Part shown: piece by piece, positions 34,891 through 47,036 of the stretch
Layout: the number at the start of each line of letters is the position of its first letter
Position numbering within the stretch: position 1 is the first letter of the stretch
Assembly (NCBI GenBank): GCA_035048815.1
Contig: JAUCBN010000017.1
Span: forward strand, 4,956,936 to 5,020,935
Reading direction: 5' to 3'
Source: Abelmoschus esculentus
Taxonomy: Eukaryota > Streptophyta > Magnoliopsida > Malvales > Malvaceae
DNA length: 64,000 nucleotides
Notes under the pieces: model-generated
Told to the model about the DNA's origin: nothing
Database searches by the model: none
Seen by the model: only the letters and a program-made list of their open reading frames with translations
Position numbers and translations under genes: made by a program

Positions 34891-37470
34891 CCCGGATGAT
34901 ACACAACAGACAACCCACACTTACCCTCTTTGGACAACCAACAAATTCTTTCTCCACACCAAAGCAACAATACACCAACCACCACACCATCTCAACCTCT
35001 ATAGAAAACATAGCTCAAAAGAAAACCCCATAAGGTTGATAAACAACACGTGATAACCGCGACGGTTTCCACACCATCACCATCGAACTAACCTTACTTT
35101 TGATATCGTCCCACATACCAGGTAACCAACTAAGCCTTTCACCAACCTCCACTCCATACAACAAACTACAGACTAACCTTGCACAAAACTATCAACATCG
35201 TCTTAAGCAAACTCCACCGTCAATAAAAACCTCATTATGAGTCATATTAACCATATCACAATGTCACAACATATCATCCATTTACCTATAAATGACAAAA
35301 CCCAACATCCAAACAACAACTTACGTCGGTCCTACAAACTTTCAAATCTTATCATGCTATAGATACACCACTCACACATCCTTCCAATGGGACTTAGGAA
35401 CCCAAGAAAACCGTACTCCAACAAAGGATTGATCCTACAAACCTCACAAGAAAACTCCATACCATCGATAGAACTTACTACCAAACTTATGATGATTCTT
35501 CCCGACTTCAACCCTGGGCACCCTTACTACTATTAACTCAAAGAAAATTGATACTCACTTACCTTATCAGCATAACAAACATTTACATATGATTTCAACA
35601 TAATCCAAACCAGCTTAGTCAAATACACATGTTTCCCAACTCCTACCACAACACTTACCACCAAACCCATGGAATAAGATTACCATAAGCCCTGCTCAAG
35701 ATACCATTCCATCTCAGCACTTTCTGTAGCAACCATGCGGTTAACATAACACAAAAAGATTCTTAACACAAAACTAAACCTTGCCAAGAACATATCATTC
35801 ACTAGACCCTCAACAAACACTTCGCCACAACTTGTCCCCGATCAACTTTATCAAGGTTGAATTTCACTCATAGATCCACCATATAACTAGGTCTCCCTAT
35901 AGATTAACCGAACATCTTCCCTTGTAACTCCACAACAACCCAAGCTTATCTCACATAACAAACTCTCATTGTAAGCATCCTTATGTAAACCAAGTCATCC
36001 CCAGTTGCTAACATTCTGCAAAATATATCATACAAGGACTTACCAACTTTGTGTCAAACTCAACACTATACTCATCACAACGACAATATTTCCAACTTAA
36101 GGTTTAGCCACCACAACCAACTCAACACCATGGTTCAAATTTTAAAATCTACACATCATTAAGTGCCTTGATACTTAACCCAAAACTTTTTTTTTTATTA
36201 TCAACTCATCGACAAACCAACTCCTACATTGACTATACCATAACAAAATCCAAATTGTAGAATCATTCCTTCCACTTGCTCCAACATCTCTTATTTTATA
36301 ACCTTGCCAAAGCGGTAACCATATTGATGAAACATCCACAAACATGAACCCACTGAACATAAAACCTCAAAACACTTTTCGATAAAAACAAACCCATAAG
36401 ACTGAATAATTTCTACAAACCATAAATTGTCCAACGATCCATATTACACCACTCAAACATCATCAAAAACTAACTTTACCCGAAGTATATCCAACTCAAC
36501 ATCCGGAAAACACAACGTGTACACTTTCCTCCTTTATAGTATAACCAAACATCTCAAGGTCACAACAATCTATGATTCAAACCCCCGATTTCACAACTCT
36601 CATACCAGACTATATCTCATATTTTACTTCCATCCCAACCATACCAGATCGGTTACAACCCCCGATCTAACTGCACATTCACCATACTACAAAGAATTCC
36701 ATATAATTTCCATAAAATAACTTCACATCACTTAGAGTAACATCAACCCGCCTTTCTCTACAAAACATGCTGCAACCTTGTTACAACCTCCAGATCTTAA
36801 CTAGAAAGAATCCGCAAAACTCAGCCTCACCTTTAGAAATGACCAACCCAAACTAACCATAACTCAGGGTATTTACCTTGGTTTCAAACATTCACAACTC
36901 TGAGACCAACCACTCATTGTTCATCCAAGACTATTCCCTATCCAAAAGGGTAGCTTGCCCACTACACACTCAGCTTAACACCACAAGAAAGTTCTTTCAA
37001 CCTCTTTTTTTTATATACCTTCACCTTAAAAGAACCAACCACACTCCACTTACACCCTCAAGGAGCTACTCGCAAGTGTGAACAAATGTATGCATGATTT
37101 CTTATATGCCTTTATAAATGCCTATGCAAATATGCATGTGCATGTAAATGCAATTTCTAATGTCATGCTCAAAGATGCATGCATGTCCTACATTATCTAT
37201 AGATATATACATATATGTGCTCTTATTCTATGCATGATTGTTGTTCACACTCACAAATAACATCCTCAATTCCAACAACCTCAACTACCATCTTATTGAC
37301 AACTCCCAAGTCAGATTAGCAACATCCGTAACAGCTTCAGCAGACTAAAACCAAACTAACCTTCCGGCCTAACCGAAGGCACACTTACAGAGGAGGAAGA
37401 ATTTACTCTTCCCTAACAGTCGTTTCATCTTCAATCTTGACCATCAAAATTCATACCACAATATCCAGTG
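34891..37470 (-). other. Unrecognised 2.6-kb segment replacing gag-protease-RT
   Basis: Between the pol 3' end and the leader there is no gag, protease, RT or RNase H motif on the minus strand, although the relative at 60447-63420 has all of them. The plus strand is rich in A and C. No long open frame, LTR ends, satellite monomer or domain is recognised. A short stretch next to 34890 may align very weakly with RNase H, so extreme divergence of part of it cannot be excluded. Confidence 0.55.
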
Positions 37471-37809
37471 ACTTACGTCTCAAAAATATATTCGAAAACT
37501 TTAATCATGCAGTTTAAAACATAATGTTCAAATAAAACAAACTTACATTCGGGCAAGATCCAAGGGAAAACTGAGAACATCTGAAAACATGTTGGCATAG
37601 GCAATGTGTAACCGACCACCTCTTTTACTCATAATTATTCTAGATGCACTCCCAATCTATATGTATGCCCACAACAAAGCATGTCATGTTTAATCTAACA
37701 TTCTAACATACCAACACAAAACATGGCAAACCAATACATACTTGACAAACCAACAACACACTTTATAAACCAACAACGCATTTTCCAAACCAACCATACA
37801 TTTTACAAA
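37471..37809 (-). other. 5' leader of the nested chromovirus
   Basis: On the minus strand it follows the leader at 60077-60430 closely, including GTGCATCTAGAAT, CACATTGCCTATGCCA and CCTTGGATCTTGCCCGAATG. The match ends just before the gag ATG position. This fixes the left edge of the replaced segment. Confidence 0.8.
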
Positions 37810-37825
37810 CCTGGCTCTGATACCA
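37810..37825 (-). other. Primer binding site for initiator tRNA-Met
   Basis: On the minus strand TGGTATCAGAGCCAGG, complementary to the 3' end of plant initiator tRNA-Met, five bases from the LTR. Confidence 0.92.
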
Positions 37826-37830
37826 CAAAA

Positions 37831-40800
37831 TGTAACCCCCTTAGCCTGGCCTAGACGAAACCGGCACTAACGGGTTACACGGGGAATATCAAACCAAACC
37901 CGCGAAGGTTTGATTCGATAAACAACCCTAAAATCGTTATTTTTTTAATTTTATCTTAGCTAGATGCATAACCTTATTCCTACGTGACAAGGTCTCATAC
38001 AAAGCATTGTCGGTAACACATTAATTAAAAGCAAACATCCGATTAGACACTAACATAGATTAGGGACTAAAACGTAAAACTTTTAAATTCAATTAGTAAA
38101 GTAGAAATTCTTTCCATCAATAATCAATTAAACATACAAGAGTTCCTCATAGCAAATTTCAACTCAAACGGATCATTCTAACATCATCAATTGTATGTTT
38201 CTTTAATTTAGCGACCAAAATGTAAATTTCCCAAAATACAAGGACTTCATCCAAATTAAGTTAACCATCTTGAAATTAAATCAACTTTAAGCATGCATGC
38301 AAAATTTCAGCTCAAAATAATATCTACGAGTACCTTAATCGAACAAAGGAAGATAACCGGGACTAAATTATAATTTCCAGCAACTTTCAATTCTAAACAT
38401 GATTAACAACATATGGCACATAATTAACTACGTCATGGACATCACTCAAGCTATAGGCATGCTCCCTAAGAAGAGATTAACAACATAGCAATCATGATGG
38501 TACATGCTTCAACAACTTAACCAAAACAAAAGTTCAACAATTAATAACCAACAATGACGGTCTTATTACAATATGAAACAAAGCCTAAAAGCTCACCCCT
38601 CTCATAGATTGTGTTACACATTGCCTTGTCCAACTTATAGGCCAAAATCATACCAAATTCAAAGTGATCTTTCCCCTTGGTCTCCTTGCCTTGAACGAAG
38701 CCCCAAGTGCCTTTATTTCTCTGCATGGATGAAAAAAGAGCTTAAGCAAACATGCTTAGTGACGAAGCTCCACAAATAATCATCAATGCATTTATTTAAA
38801 ACCATGAAGAAAACATAATTTGCAATACTTTGTTAAATAATGCATGCTAAAATCTCATTGTCCAAGTTCTTCAAATCATATGCATCCTTGAGTATACATA
38901 ACCTTATCAAAACAATTTATAAATGATGCTCAAACCTTTTCTCAATTTCATGTATGTATATTGTCTTTCTAGTGAACACTTAGTGTGAACCTTGAGCTCA
39001 CCGAATACACGGATCTTAGGACATTCGTCCCGTCAGGACACAAAGTCCCCATCATGACACAAAGTCAACTTTACCATGACACTAAGTCAACTTTAGCACT
39101 ACCACACTCGTTTAGACACAAAGTCCCCTTGTTACGCGTGTAGGCGGCTCTATCACGCACGTTAGACACAAAGTCCCTATGTTACGCGTGTAGGCAAATA
39201 TTCCGTACGACTCTATCACGCACGTTAGACACAAAGTCCCCTTGTTACGCGTGTAGACAAATTCAATATTCTCTTTATTTTATTGTGCACTCAATCCTAA
39301 TGACATGTCATTTGTATTCGGATCTAAAGTTAGTGTCACTAAGCCAATATCATAATCAAATGTGCATGATAACTTGCTGCTCATAATGCATGCATAATAT
39401 GTTTAACAAATGAACCAAAGTCATGCCCAAAGGCACCATCATGTATAAGGCAATTAACCATATTGTATTTCAAATCGTATAACTTGCTGCTCATAAAGCA
39501 TGCATAATATGTGCAACAAATGAACCAAAGCCATGCCCAAAGGCACCATCATATAATAGGCAAATAACCATGTGGTTCTCCAAATCATTTCTCATAATTT
39601 TTCATAATCATGGATGCTAAATAAATCATGCATTTTCAGCAAGTATCTCTCATGTATGCATCAATTCAAAACATGCTCATGCACTTCCATAAATCCCATT
39701 GCATTACCAATAAAATACCTTTGTCAAAATTACCGAAACTCATATCGGTTCATCAAAAACAAATACTTTACTTACTCTTAAACTATGGAAGGTTTTCACA
39801 CTCTTCTATAGCCCCCAAAAACAGAACGTACCAAACGTGATTCGCTTTAAATCCGAAAACCACTCACCAACAAGCGAAACGAGCTTTCGCCGCTTTTCGA
39901 TGATCGCACCAAACGCACCAGCAACCAAGCTTCTTCTTGTACCTCTTCTACAACATTAAAAACAGAGCATTCTTACATCATAACATGCTCAAACCAACAG
40001 CCATATTCGATCACCATTAAACTACCAAAAACTTAGCCGAAAAGACCGAAAACTAAGCCGAAACGCATCCGAACAACATCAACCCAAAACCTAATGAATC
40101 TAACATCTAATCCAACTCAAATATGATCCAAAAACACATCAAAACCGTCCTTATATCTCCAGCAACATTTAAGCATCTAAAACAACCCATAAAACAACCG
40201 AAACACACCTTAAAACTACACCGATTGCATTATTCCGGGATTAAATTAATATGATATCAAATCAAGACTCAATTAATCATTAAATAAACATAAAAACATG
40301 ATTGATTTCATTTAATTTCCAGCATTAAACAAGATCCAAAAAGATTTCCCAAAAACATCACAAAATCACTAGATCTAACATTAAAAATATAGAATCGAGT
40401 TTTTATTCAAAGATTAGCAAGCTAATACTTGGGAATTTCAATAAAGAACCTTAGAAAATAATAAAAATCCAGAAAATTACCTTCAAGATCTATTCACCAA
40501 AAATATGAGATTTTCCCCTTCTTGATTCCTTGCAATTTGATGTAGATTTGATGAAATCAATGCATAGGTTTTGTAAAGGATGGAAAGGTGATGCAAGTGA
40601 TGTAAATCTTTTTGGAAAAAGATGCAAAAATCAGCAAGGAATTGAAGAGAAAAGATGAAGAGAAAGTGGAGAGAAAAAGATGAGAGAAAAAGATGAGAAA
40701 AGTGGTTTTTAGAGAAAATGATTAAAAACCCAAATTAAAGTAATTAAAAATATATTTTGGTGAATAAATCATCATCAAAAATTAGAAATGGGTTTATGAC

Positions 40801-41142
40801 CCTCTAAGAATTCTAAGTTTAGCTTGCTTTTCAATTTAGTCACTAAAATATCATATTTTCGAAAATCACCAAATCGGTCCTCCAAATTTTTCCAAAAATT
40901 ACAAATTGGCCATTTATGCATAATTATGCATAATTAAAAACCATTACAAAATCCAAATTATTTTCTTTTAAATTTGAAACATATTTTTAATATTTCAAAC
41001 CATATTCCAAATTATTAATTTTCTTAATTAAAAATATCCTTATTTTATTTTTCCCGGAATTAATGAACCGGAGAACCCGATTCGCCCCGAATCGAATTCC
41101 CCTAACTAAGCCTAACTAACAACCCAAAAACGGGATGTTACA
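37831..41142 (-). repeat. 5' LTR of the nested chromovirus
   Basis: 3312 bp. It matches 30051-33307 nearly throughout; most of the 55-bp length difference is one extra minisatellite unit near 39144-39193. Confidence 0.92.
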
Positions 41143-41147
41143 GGTAA
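41143..41147. repeat. Target-site duplication GGTAA, right copy
   Basis: Matches 30046-30050. Confidence 0.9.
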
Positions 41148-42964
41148 TGCAATGGGATTTATGGAAGTGCATGAGCATGTTTTGAATTGATGCATACATG
41201 AGAGATACTTGCTGAAAATGCATGGTTTATTTAGCATTTATGATTATGAAAAATTATGAGAAATGATTTGGAGAACCACATGGTTATTTGCCTTATATTT
41301 AATGGTGCCTTTGGGCATGGCTTTTGGTTCATTTGTTGAACAATTTATGCATGCATTATGAGCAGCAAGTTATTTGATTTGGAATACAAATTGGTTATTT
41401 GCCTTATATATATAATGGTGCCTTTGGGCATGGCTTTTGGTTCATTTGTTGAACACATTATGCATGCATTATGAGCAACAAGTTATCATGCACATTTGAT
41501 TATGATATTGGCTTAGTGACACTACTTTTGATTCGAATACAAATGACGTCATTAGGGTTGTCATAAGTGCACTATAATCAAAATAGAGAATACAGAATAT
41601 TGCCTTCACGTGTAACAAGGGGGACTTTGTGTCCAACCATGCGTGGTAGAGCCGCCTACACGTAACAAGGGTGACTATGTGTCCGATCGTGCGTGGTAGT
41701 GCTAAAGTTGACTTAGTGTCATGTTAAAGTTGACTTAGTGTCATGTTAATGGGGACTTTGTGTCCTGACGAGACGAATGTCTCATGGATCCGCGTATTCG
41801 GTGAGCTTAAGGTTCACATTAAGTGTTCACTACAAAGCCAATATACAAACACGAAATTGAGAAAAGGTTTTAGCATCATTTATGAATTGTTTTGACAAGG
41901 TTATGTGGATTCAAGGATGCATATGATTTTAAGAACATGAGCATGAGATTTTAGCATGCATGATTTAATAAGGAAATGCAAATTATGATTTTCCTCATGG
42001 TTTTGAACAGATGCATTGATGATTATTTATGGAGCTACCTCACTAAGCAAGTTTGCTTAAGCTCTCCTTTCATCTTTGCAGAAAAATAAAGGCACTTGGA
42101 GCTTTGTTCGAGGCAAGGAAACCAAGGGGAAAACACACTTTTAATTTGGTATGTTTTTGGCAAATAGGTTGGACAAGGAAATGTGTAACACAATCTATGA
42201 GAGGAGTGAGCTTTTAGGCTTTGTTTCATATTGTAATAAGACCATCATTGTTGGTTATTAATTGTTGAACTTTTGTTTTGGTTAAGTTGTTGAAGCATGT
42301 ACCATCATGATTGCTATGTTGTTAATCTCTTCTTAGGGAGCATGCCTATAGCTTGAATGATGTCCATGACGTAGTTAATTATGTGTCATATGTTCTTAAT
42401 CATGTTTAGAATTGAAAGTTGCTGGAAATTACAATTTAGTCCCGGTTATCTTCCTTTGTTCGATTAAGGTACTTGTAGATGTTATTTTGAGCTGAAATTT
42501 TGCATGCATGCTTAAAGTTGATTTAATTTCAAGTTGGTTAACTTAATTTGGATGAAGTCCTTGTATTTTGGGAAATTTACATTTTGGTCCCTAAATTAAA
42601 GAAACATGCAATTGATGATAGAATGATCCGTTGAGTTGAAATTTGCTATGAGCAACTCTTGTATGTTTAATTGATTATTGATGGAAAGAATTTCTACTTT
42701 ACTAATTGAATTTAAAAGTTTTACGTTTTAGTCCCTAATCTATGTTAGTGTTTAATCGGATGTTTGCTTTTAATTAATGTGTTACCGAAAATGCTTTGTA
42801 TGAGACCTTGTCACGTAGGAATAAGGTTATGCATCTAGCTAAGATAAAATAAAAAAAACGGTTTTAGGGTTGTTTATCGAATCGAACCTTCGCGGGTTTG
42901 GTTTGATATTCCCCGTGTAACCCGTTAGTGCCAGTTTCGTCTAGGTCGGGCTAAGGGGGTTACA

Positions 42965-42969
42965 ACTTT
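42965..42969. repeat. Target-site duplication ACTTT, right copy
   Basis: Matches 28609-28613. The Athila-like LTR tail ATTACTTGCAACG follows. Confidence 0.88.
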
Positions 42970-43019
42970 ATTACTTGCAACGTGTACACTGTACAATTGT
43001 GCTATTATTACACGCATCA

Positions 43020-43120
43020 ACAATCGCCAAAGAGTTTTTTGTGTTGCTCATCCCAGCTAATTTAGTACGGGTCTTGGTCGAAGGACGAGACCTCTTTGTA
43101 ATGGTCATTAAAATATTTAA
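43020..43120 (-). pseudogene. LINE ORF1 tail (continuation of the split LINE copy A)
   Basis: On the minus strand this carries KAGMSNxK-type coding (AGCTGGGATGAGCAACAC). It aligns with the ORF1 end of the second LINE copy at 43860-43900 (AGCTGGGATGAGCAACGC). After removing the Athila-like element it runs into GTGATCAACCCCGCCGAG and the endonuclease start at 17050, the same order as in copy B. This shows the Athila-like element interrupted a LINE at its ORF1-ORF2 junction. Confidence 0.75.
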
Positions 43121-43380
43121 AATATAATACTTGCGACCAATATATAAAGATAGGAATGCCGACTTAAAGGAGGTATAGTACCCCAAAAGAATCGTATAGG
43201 AAATATGTAGGTTTGTTCACAATTCAAGATTAAGGTTCTTGATGTTAAGAGTCTTTTTTGATAGAGAGATACCATGAAAGATGTTGGAGTAGTCCCTTTG
43301 TAAGGGTGATACATTCATAAAAATAAAAAACCTTATAAAAGATATATAGTAAACAAGAAAGTCAAAATAAAGAGGATTAT
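43121..43380 (-). other. LINE-related non-coding segment
   Basis: No gene. On the minus strand it holds a module (ACCCTTACAAAGGGACTACT...CATGGTATC) that resembles ones near 45620 and 52090 in the LINE upstream region. It separates the end of LINE copy B from the ORF1 tail of copy A. Confidence 0.45.
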
Positions 43381-43833
43381 TTAGTTGAAAAACATAAAAG
43401 CAAACGGAAAAAGAAATATTTTTTTTGTAATTGGAATAAAGGGCTTAGTGAATTGAAAATACCATGAGGGTAATATACCATAACAAATTAGTACCTCATT
43501 AGAGCCTAATAATACGAATATATAAAAAAGATATAACAACATAAGAATAAGGAAAAAGGTAATGAAAACATCAAAATGACATAAGGAGTAAAAAAATAAA
43601 GCAATAAAGGTATTATTATTCCAAATAAAGAAGAACCTCGAAATAAGAGGCCTAAAGACAAAGGTTATGTAGCCACACAGTCCTAACAAGAAAAGAATAA
43701 AGATTAATAAACTGATAGACCTAAAAGAAAGGACAAGAAAAGTAACGATATCATGCGTAGAGACAGCACGTTGTAAAGTAAGAACTGTGAAAGCATTGCC
43801 AAGGCCCAGACAGTTCCAATGTAAAATTATCAT
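43381..43833 (-). pseudogene. LINE ORF2 5' fragment (endonuclease start), copy B
   Basis: ATG at 43833 opens one base after the ORF1 stop (43835-43837) and reads MIILHWNCLGLGN, the standard LINE endonuclease start, then TLQRAVSTHDIV. 150 codons are open but become F/L/I-rich and lose the later endonuclease blocks (no GDFN or SDH motif), so the copy is diverged or rearranged and cut at about 43380. The tight ORF1-ORF2 spacing fits a bicistronic LINE. Confidence 0.7.
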
Positions 43834-43834
43834 T

Positions 43835-45170
43835 TTACCCGGTGGGGTTGATCAGGGTCAAACTCCACCGGAGAGTTTTTGCGTTGCTCATCCCAGCTTT
43901 CTTAATCGGTGCGTTGCTAGCTCGGAGCCGCTTAAGCCTAGTACTTTCATCTGAAGGTGGAGTTCTCTTAGCACCTCGACTTGAAGTCGGGCGGACAATT
44001 GGCGCAGAATCAAGCCATTCAGCTGCCTCCTGGAATTCATGGTCATTGGCTAGATCAACCTCCAAATCTTAGAGATCAGGATCCAATAAGCTCACCTCCC
44101 CAGTGTTCGCATTGGACTTTTGTCAGGTAGTAATATTAGAGCCTTGGTCAGGAAAAACCATTTGCAGTGGTTGTGTGGGACAACGACAAGTAGATAGTTT
44201 ACTAGGAACCGTTGGGAGGAGTCTGAGTCCTTTAGGGATATGAAGCGAAGGTTTATTACTTAGACTAGACTCATATTCAGTGATCGGAGGGGGTGCCATT
44301 GGGGCTTTACCTTTTCCATCGTTGTTATTAGTATTAGAGGTTTGGGAGGATGTTGACGTTGGTTGAGCATTGGATTCATTGGCAATATAACGAATATGAC
44401 CATTTTGTGTAGGTTGTGCATCTTTATTCTTAGGAACATATCTTAGCCAGTCGTCAAATAAAAGTTGTTTAGTTCGTGATTCAACCAGGATAGAGCATGA
44501 GTCAAATGAGTGACCAATTCGGCCACAGTAGTTGCAAATTGTAGGAAGACGTTCATATTGGAGTAGACAGAACCTTGTAGAGGGCCCTCCACCAATAGAA
44601 ACACAACGCCGAATTGGTTGTGTAAAATCTAGCATCAAACCAACCCGCAGGTAGTCAACCATGTTGAAATCGATTTTCCTAGTATCAATTTTTGTTACTA
44701 TTCCAATTATGGCCCCTAGAGATTTGCCAATATCATTAGAAGACTCCTCCGTTGCAAGAAAAATGTGTGGAATGTTGTAGATATGCACCCAAACATTTAT
44801 CTTTGAAAAGGAATGTTCATCGGGATTGATAGAGGGATTTTACTGAGTTAGAGCAAGCCACTCGTCCTTGTAAGTCCAAGGTCCTCTGGCCAGGATATCA
44901 TCCTTGATATTCACATCCTTGAAGCGGATGAGGAACATATGTTGTTCCAAGATTCGTATAGAATCAAGCTTGCCATAGTCCAGATTCTAGTAAAAGCTTT
45001 GACGATCACCTTATCATCAATCTCTTTGGAGGATACAAGATTCCTAGTAGGGTGGATTGTGTTTCTTCTTCTGAGAAATCCCTAAAGATACGAGGTTGGA
45101 AGATAGCAGCCTGCTCATCAGCAGTAAATTGAAGATTGCCAAGTTGTTGGAGGAAGGTCTTAGAATCCAT
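43835..45170 (-). pseudogene. LINE ORF1 (DUF4283-like, CCHC zinc knuckle), copy B
   Basis: RNA-binding first ORF of a plant LINE. The start MDSKTFLQQLGNLQF is at 45170. The first frame ends near 45006, then a frame change leads through a segment with LFLIRFKD-type and ILARGPWTYKDEWLAL coding (about 44940-44860), then the open piece 44788-44123 with HIYNIPHIF, MLDFTQPIRR, and the CCHC knuckle ICNYCGRIGHSFDSC (about residues 84-98). The last frame (44065-43835) has a basic stretch RLKRLRASNAPIKKAG. Order and motifs match plant L1-type ORF1. Stops and frame changes make it inactive. Confidence 0.8.
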
Positions 45171-47036
45171 TGGTAAGAGGTTGATAAGAGTAAAGGAATA
45201 TTTGAGAGAGAAAGAGAGAGAGGGGCGTGTGGAATATATAGAAGATGAGAAAAAATAAGAGGGATGGGCAGACATATCTAAGAAAGGAAGAGTTTGAAGT
45301 ATACAAGGATTACAAGAGAAGAAATTAGAAAAAGATAAATAGTGAAAAAGAAAAGTGTTATTATATGGAAAATATAAATTATTATAATGTATTTGAGAAG
45401 TAGGTAAGAATAACTTATCACATATGATATGAGAAAAGTTAGGTATTTGAGAATAAATAGAAGTCATAAAGAAATAAAATTTAAGTGTGCTCAGTATAAT
45501 TAGGTTAAAAGATGTGTAACTAGTATATAATGCCTTATAATTGATATATACCAACAAAGCCAAAATTGCAATATAGAACCTTGGAGGGTATAAACCATAA
45601 AAGGTGTTGAGAGAATCCCTATACAAGGGTGGTATAGAAAGATTATGTATATTGTATTTACCAACAACGGATGAGTTCAATGTATAAATCCAACAATAGC
45701 TTACCACAAGAGGAAAATGTTCAATTAATGGAGAAATAATTAAATATAGGCAAAACCGATTAAATTAAATCAAAATAGTAAAAGAAATAGAGAAATAAAT
45801 AATCAATGTATACTTGATGTAGGAGACTTGAATCATACTACGCCTTATGTAGAACGAAGGAGTAGCCACGGTTTGGCCACACCCAAACAAGGCTCCAACA
45901 ACACTAAGCCAAACCAACCAAAAAATGTTCGCAGTCGGAGCAGTCTATAGAGTCAGCGAACTAGAGAACTAAGCTATCATACTCCGGCTGATATGGGAGA
46001 TATGAGCCACAATAAGGGCCATAACTAAACAACACCTGATGAAGAAATCGTCAAAGAGACTTAGTTTCTGAAACAAAAGCCAAATCGACCATGATCCATG
46101 ATAACCCAAGGGTGTAGCCAGCAAAAACAACAAACTAGAGAAAGAAGATATCAATATCATGCTAAGAGAGAATAGAGTTGAAGAAAACCAGAGAGGTGAG
46201 AGCATGGAAAGATGATCCATTAACATAACGAATAAATATAAAAATATTAACAGAAAGATAGAAACAGATTTGGAATCTTTCCTGGAGTATAATTCTAACC
46301 AAAAGTCAAAGAGGCTCGTGCTGTGAAGTACCAGGGAGAAAGAAAAAGAAACGGAACCCAACAGACTTTGATGCAAGATCCATAGATGTGTTACCAGAGT
46401 TTCTTCTATGCCAAGGTTTGGAGCTGTTGGATAGAGAACCGTATTTCTTAACTCGCCAAAGACCCTATGAGCTAACTAGTAGGTGATCAACAACGATAAG
46501 CAACAAGAAAGGTTCTTAAAAAAACTATTAGATAAAAATATTATATAGAAGACATTAGATAGTAACAGAAAACAAAAAGAAATCGTCTGATATCATGGAG
46601 AATAAAGGTTGATGCATTTCCCAAATGAAACGTAGGTGCACAACATGGACGTGAGACAAACCTGTCAAACCAAGACAAGATTTGGAGAACAGCGTTTAAC
46701 CCAGAATTTAACCGATAGCCAGTCAAATGTATGATCCAACAATCTAAAACATCAGGAGCAAAGACGCTAGTAGACCTGTATCTGATAGAAATAGAAGAAA
46801 AAAGATAAGTAAGAAACAAAATAATTGGAAAAAACAGAATGTAAATATAATGATCTGGTGTGATGAATCCTCGGGAAGCTTGTAACTTCCTCTCCTTTGA
46901 TCAGAAAATCTTGAGGAGATGTACACATTATAAACCGTTAAACGAAACTTAAAGTAATTAGAAGTTATAATAATAATATATAAAATAATAACAATATATT
47001 AGAGTTTGCATTGAAATCCAGAAACCCCCAGAGTTG
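45171..47036 (-). other. LINE upstream region (probable 5' UTR)
   Basis: No domain is recognised. A TCTCTCTTTCTCTC tract lies just upstream of ORF1 on the minus strand (about 45205-45222). Diverged CACCCTTG/CCCTTGGG-type modules occur near 45620 and 46100. The open frames at 45006-45707, 45969-46376 and 46541-46819 are hydrophobic, show no family signature and are treated as chance. It is interrupted at AGTTG by the next element. Confidence 0.5.
47032..47036. repeat. Target-site duplication AGTTG, left copy
   Basis: AGTTG precedes TGTAATAATC at 47037 and recurs at 51820-51824 after ACTACA. Confidence 0.78.

Larger units (their letters stand above)
30051..41142 (-). mobile_element. Complete but recombinant chromovirus, minus strand
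   Basis: 11.1-kb element with two LTRs (30051-33307 and 37831-41142), a tRNA-Met primer site (37810-37825), a leader, a 3' pol segment with integrase and chromodomain, and perfect GGTAA duplications. Gag, protease and most of RT-RNase H are absent; their place (about 34890-37470) is taken by unrecognised sequence. The LTRs look about 98% alike over the first 400 bases compared by eye, so the insertion is among the younger ones here. It sits inside a solo LTR of its own family. Confidence 0.92.
28614..42964 (+). mobile_element. Second solo LTR of the TGTAACATCCCG family, interrupted
   Basis: Parts 28614-30050 and 41148-42964 together make about 3.25 kb. It starts TGTAACATCCCG, ends AAGGGGGTTACA and is flanked by ACTTT duplications. 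It belongs to a subfamily that lacks the TTTCGAAA palindrome module and carries a roughly 100-bp internal duplication (GGTGCCTTTGGGCATGGC at about 41304 and 41419). It is split at GGTAA by a complete element of the same family in the opposite orientation. Confidence 0.9.
17091..43019 (+). mobile_element. Non-autonomous Athila-like LTR retrotransposon, with nested insertions
   Basis: Left LTR 17091-18403, tRNA-Asp primer site at 18410, gag and protease remnants, an extra ORF at 25021-26552, a polypurine tract at 27425-27437, and a right LTR from 27438 to 43019. LTRs start TGATGAGTG and end GCATCA (GCATTA on the left). The flanks ACCAT (17086-17090) and ACAAT (43020-43024) agree at four of five bases, consistent with an aged duplication. 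No reverse transcriptase or integrase is recognisable, so it would need proteins from elsewhere. Without the two inserted elements it is about 8 kb. It interrupts a LINE. Confidence 0.88.
27438..43019 (+). repeat. Right LTR of the Athila-like element, split by a solo LTR
   Basis: LTR parts 27438-28613 and 42970-43019, starting TGATGAGTGCC and ending GCATCA. The two parts join across the ACTTT duplication that flanks the solo LTR. It matches the left LTR, including a TATA box at 27921-27931, but lacks roughly 90 bp present on the left. Confidence 0.88.

Noticed and set aside
34565..35053. 162-codon plus-strand open frame
   Set aside because: It is antisense to the integrase pseudogene; its residues are the shadow of the coding strand. 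The same peptide appears antisense to integrase at 63516-63749.
30758..38779. Pairs of identical short open frames (30758-30943 with 38541-38726; 31795-32007 with 39628-39840)
   Set aside because: They repeat because they lie in the two LTRs of one element; no coding constraint is indicated.
45006..46819. Hydrophobic minus-strand open frames resembling membrane proteins
   Set aside because: F/L/S-rich translation of purine-rich plus-strand repeats, with no family signature and no start context. Only the last 55 codons (45170-45006) belong to LINE ORF1.
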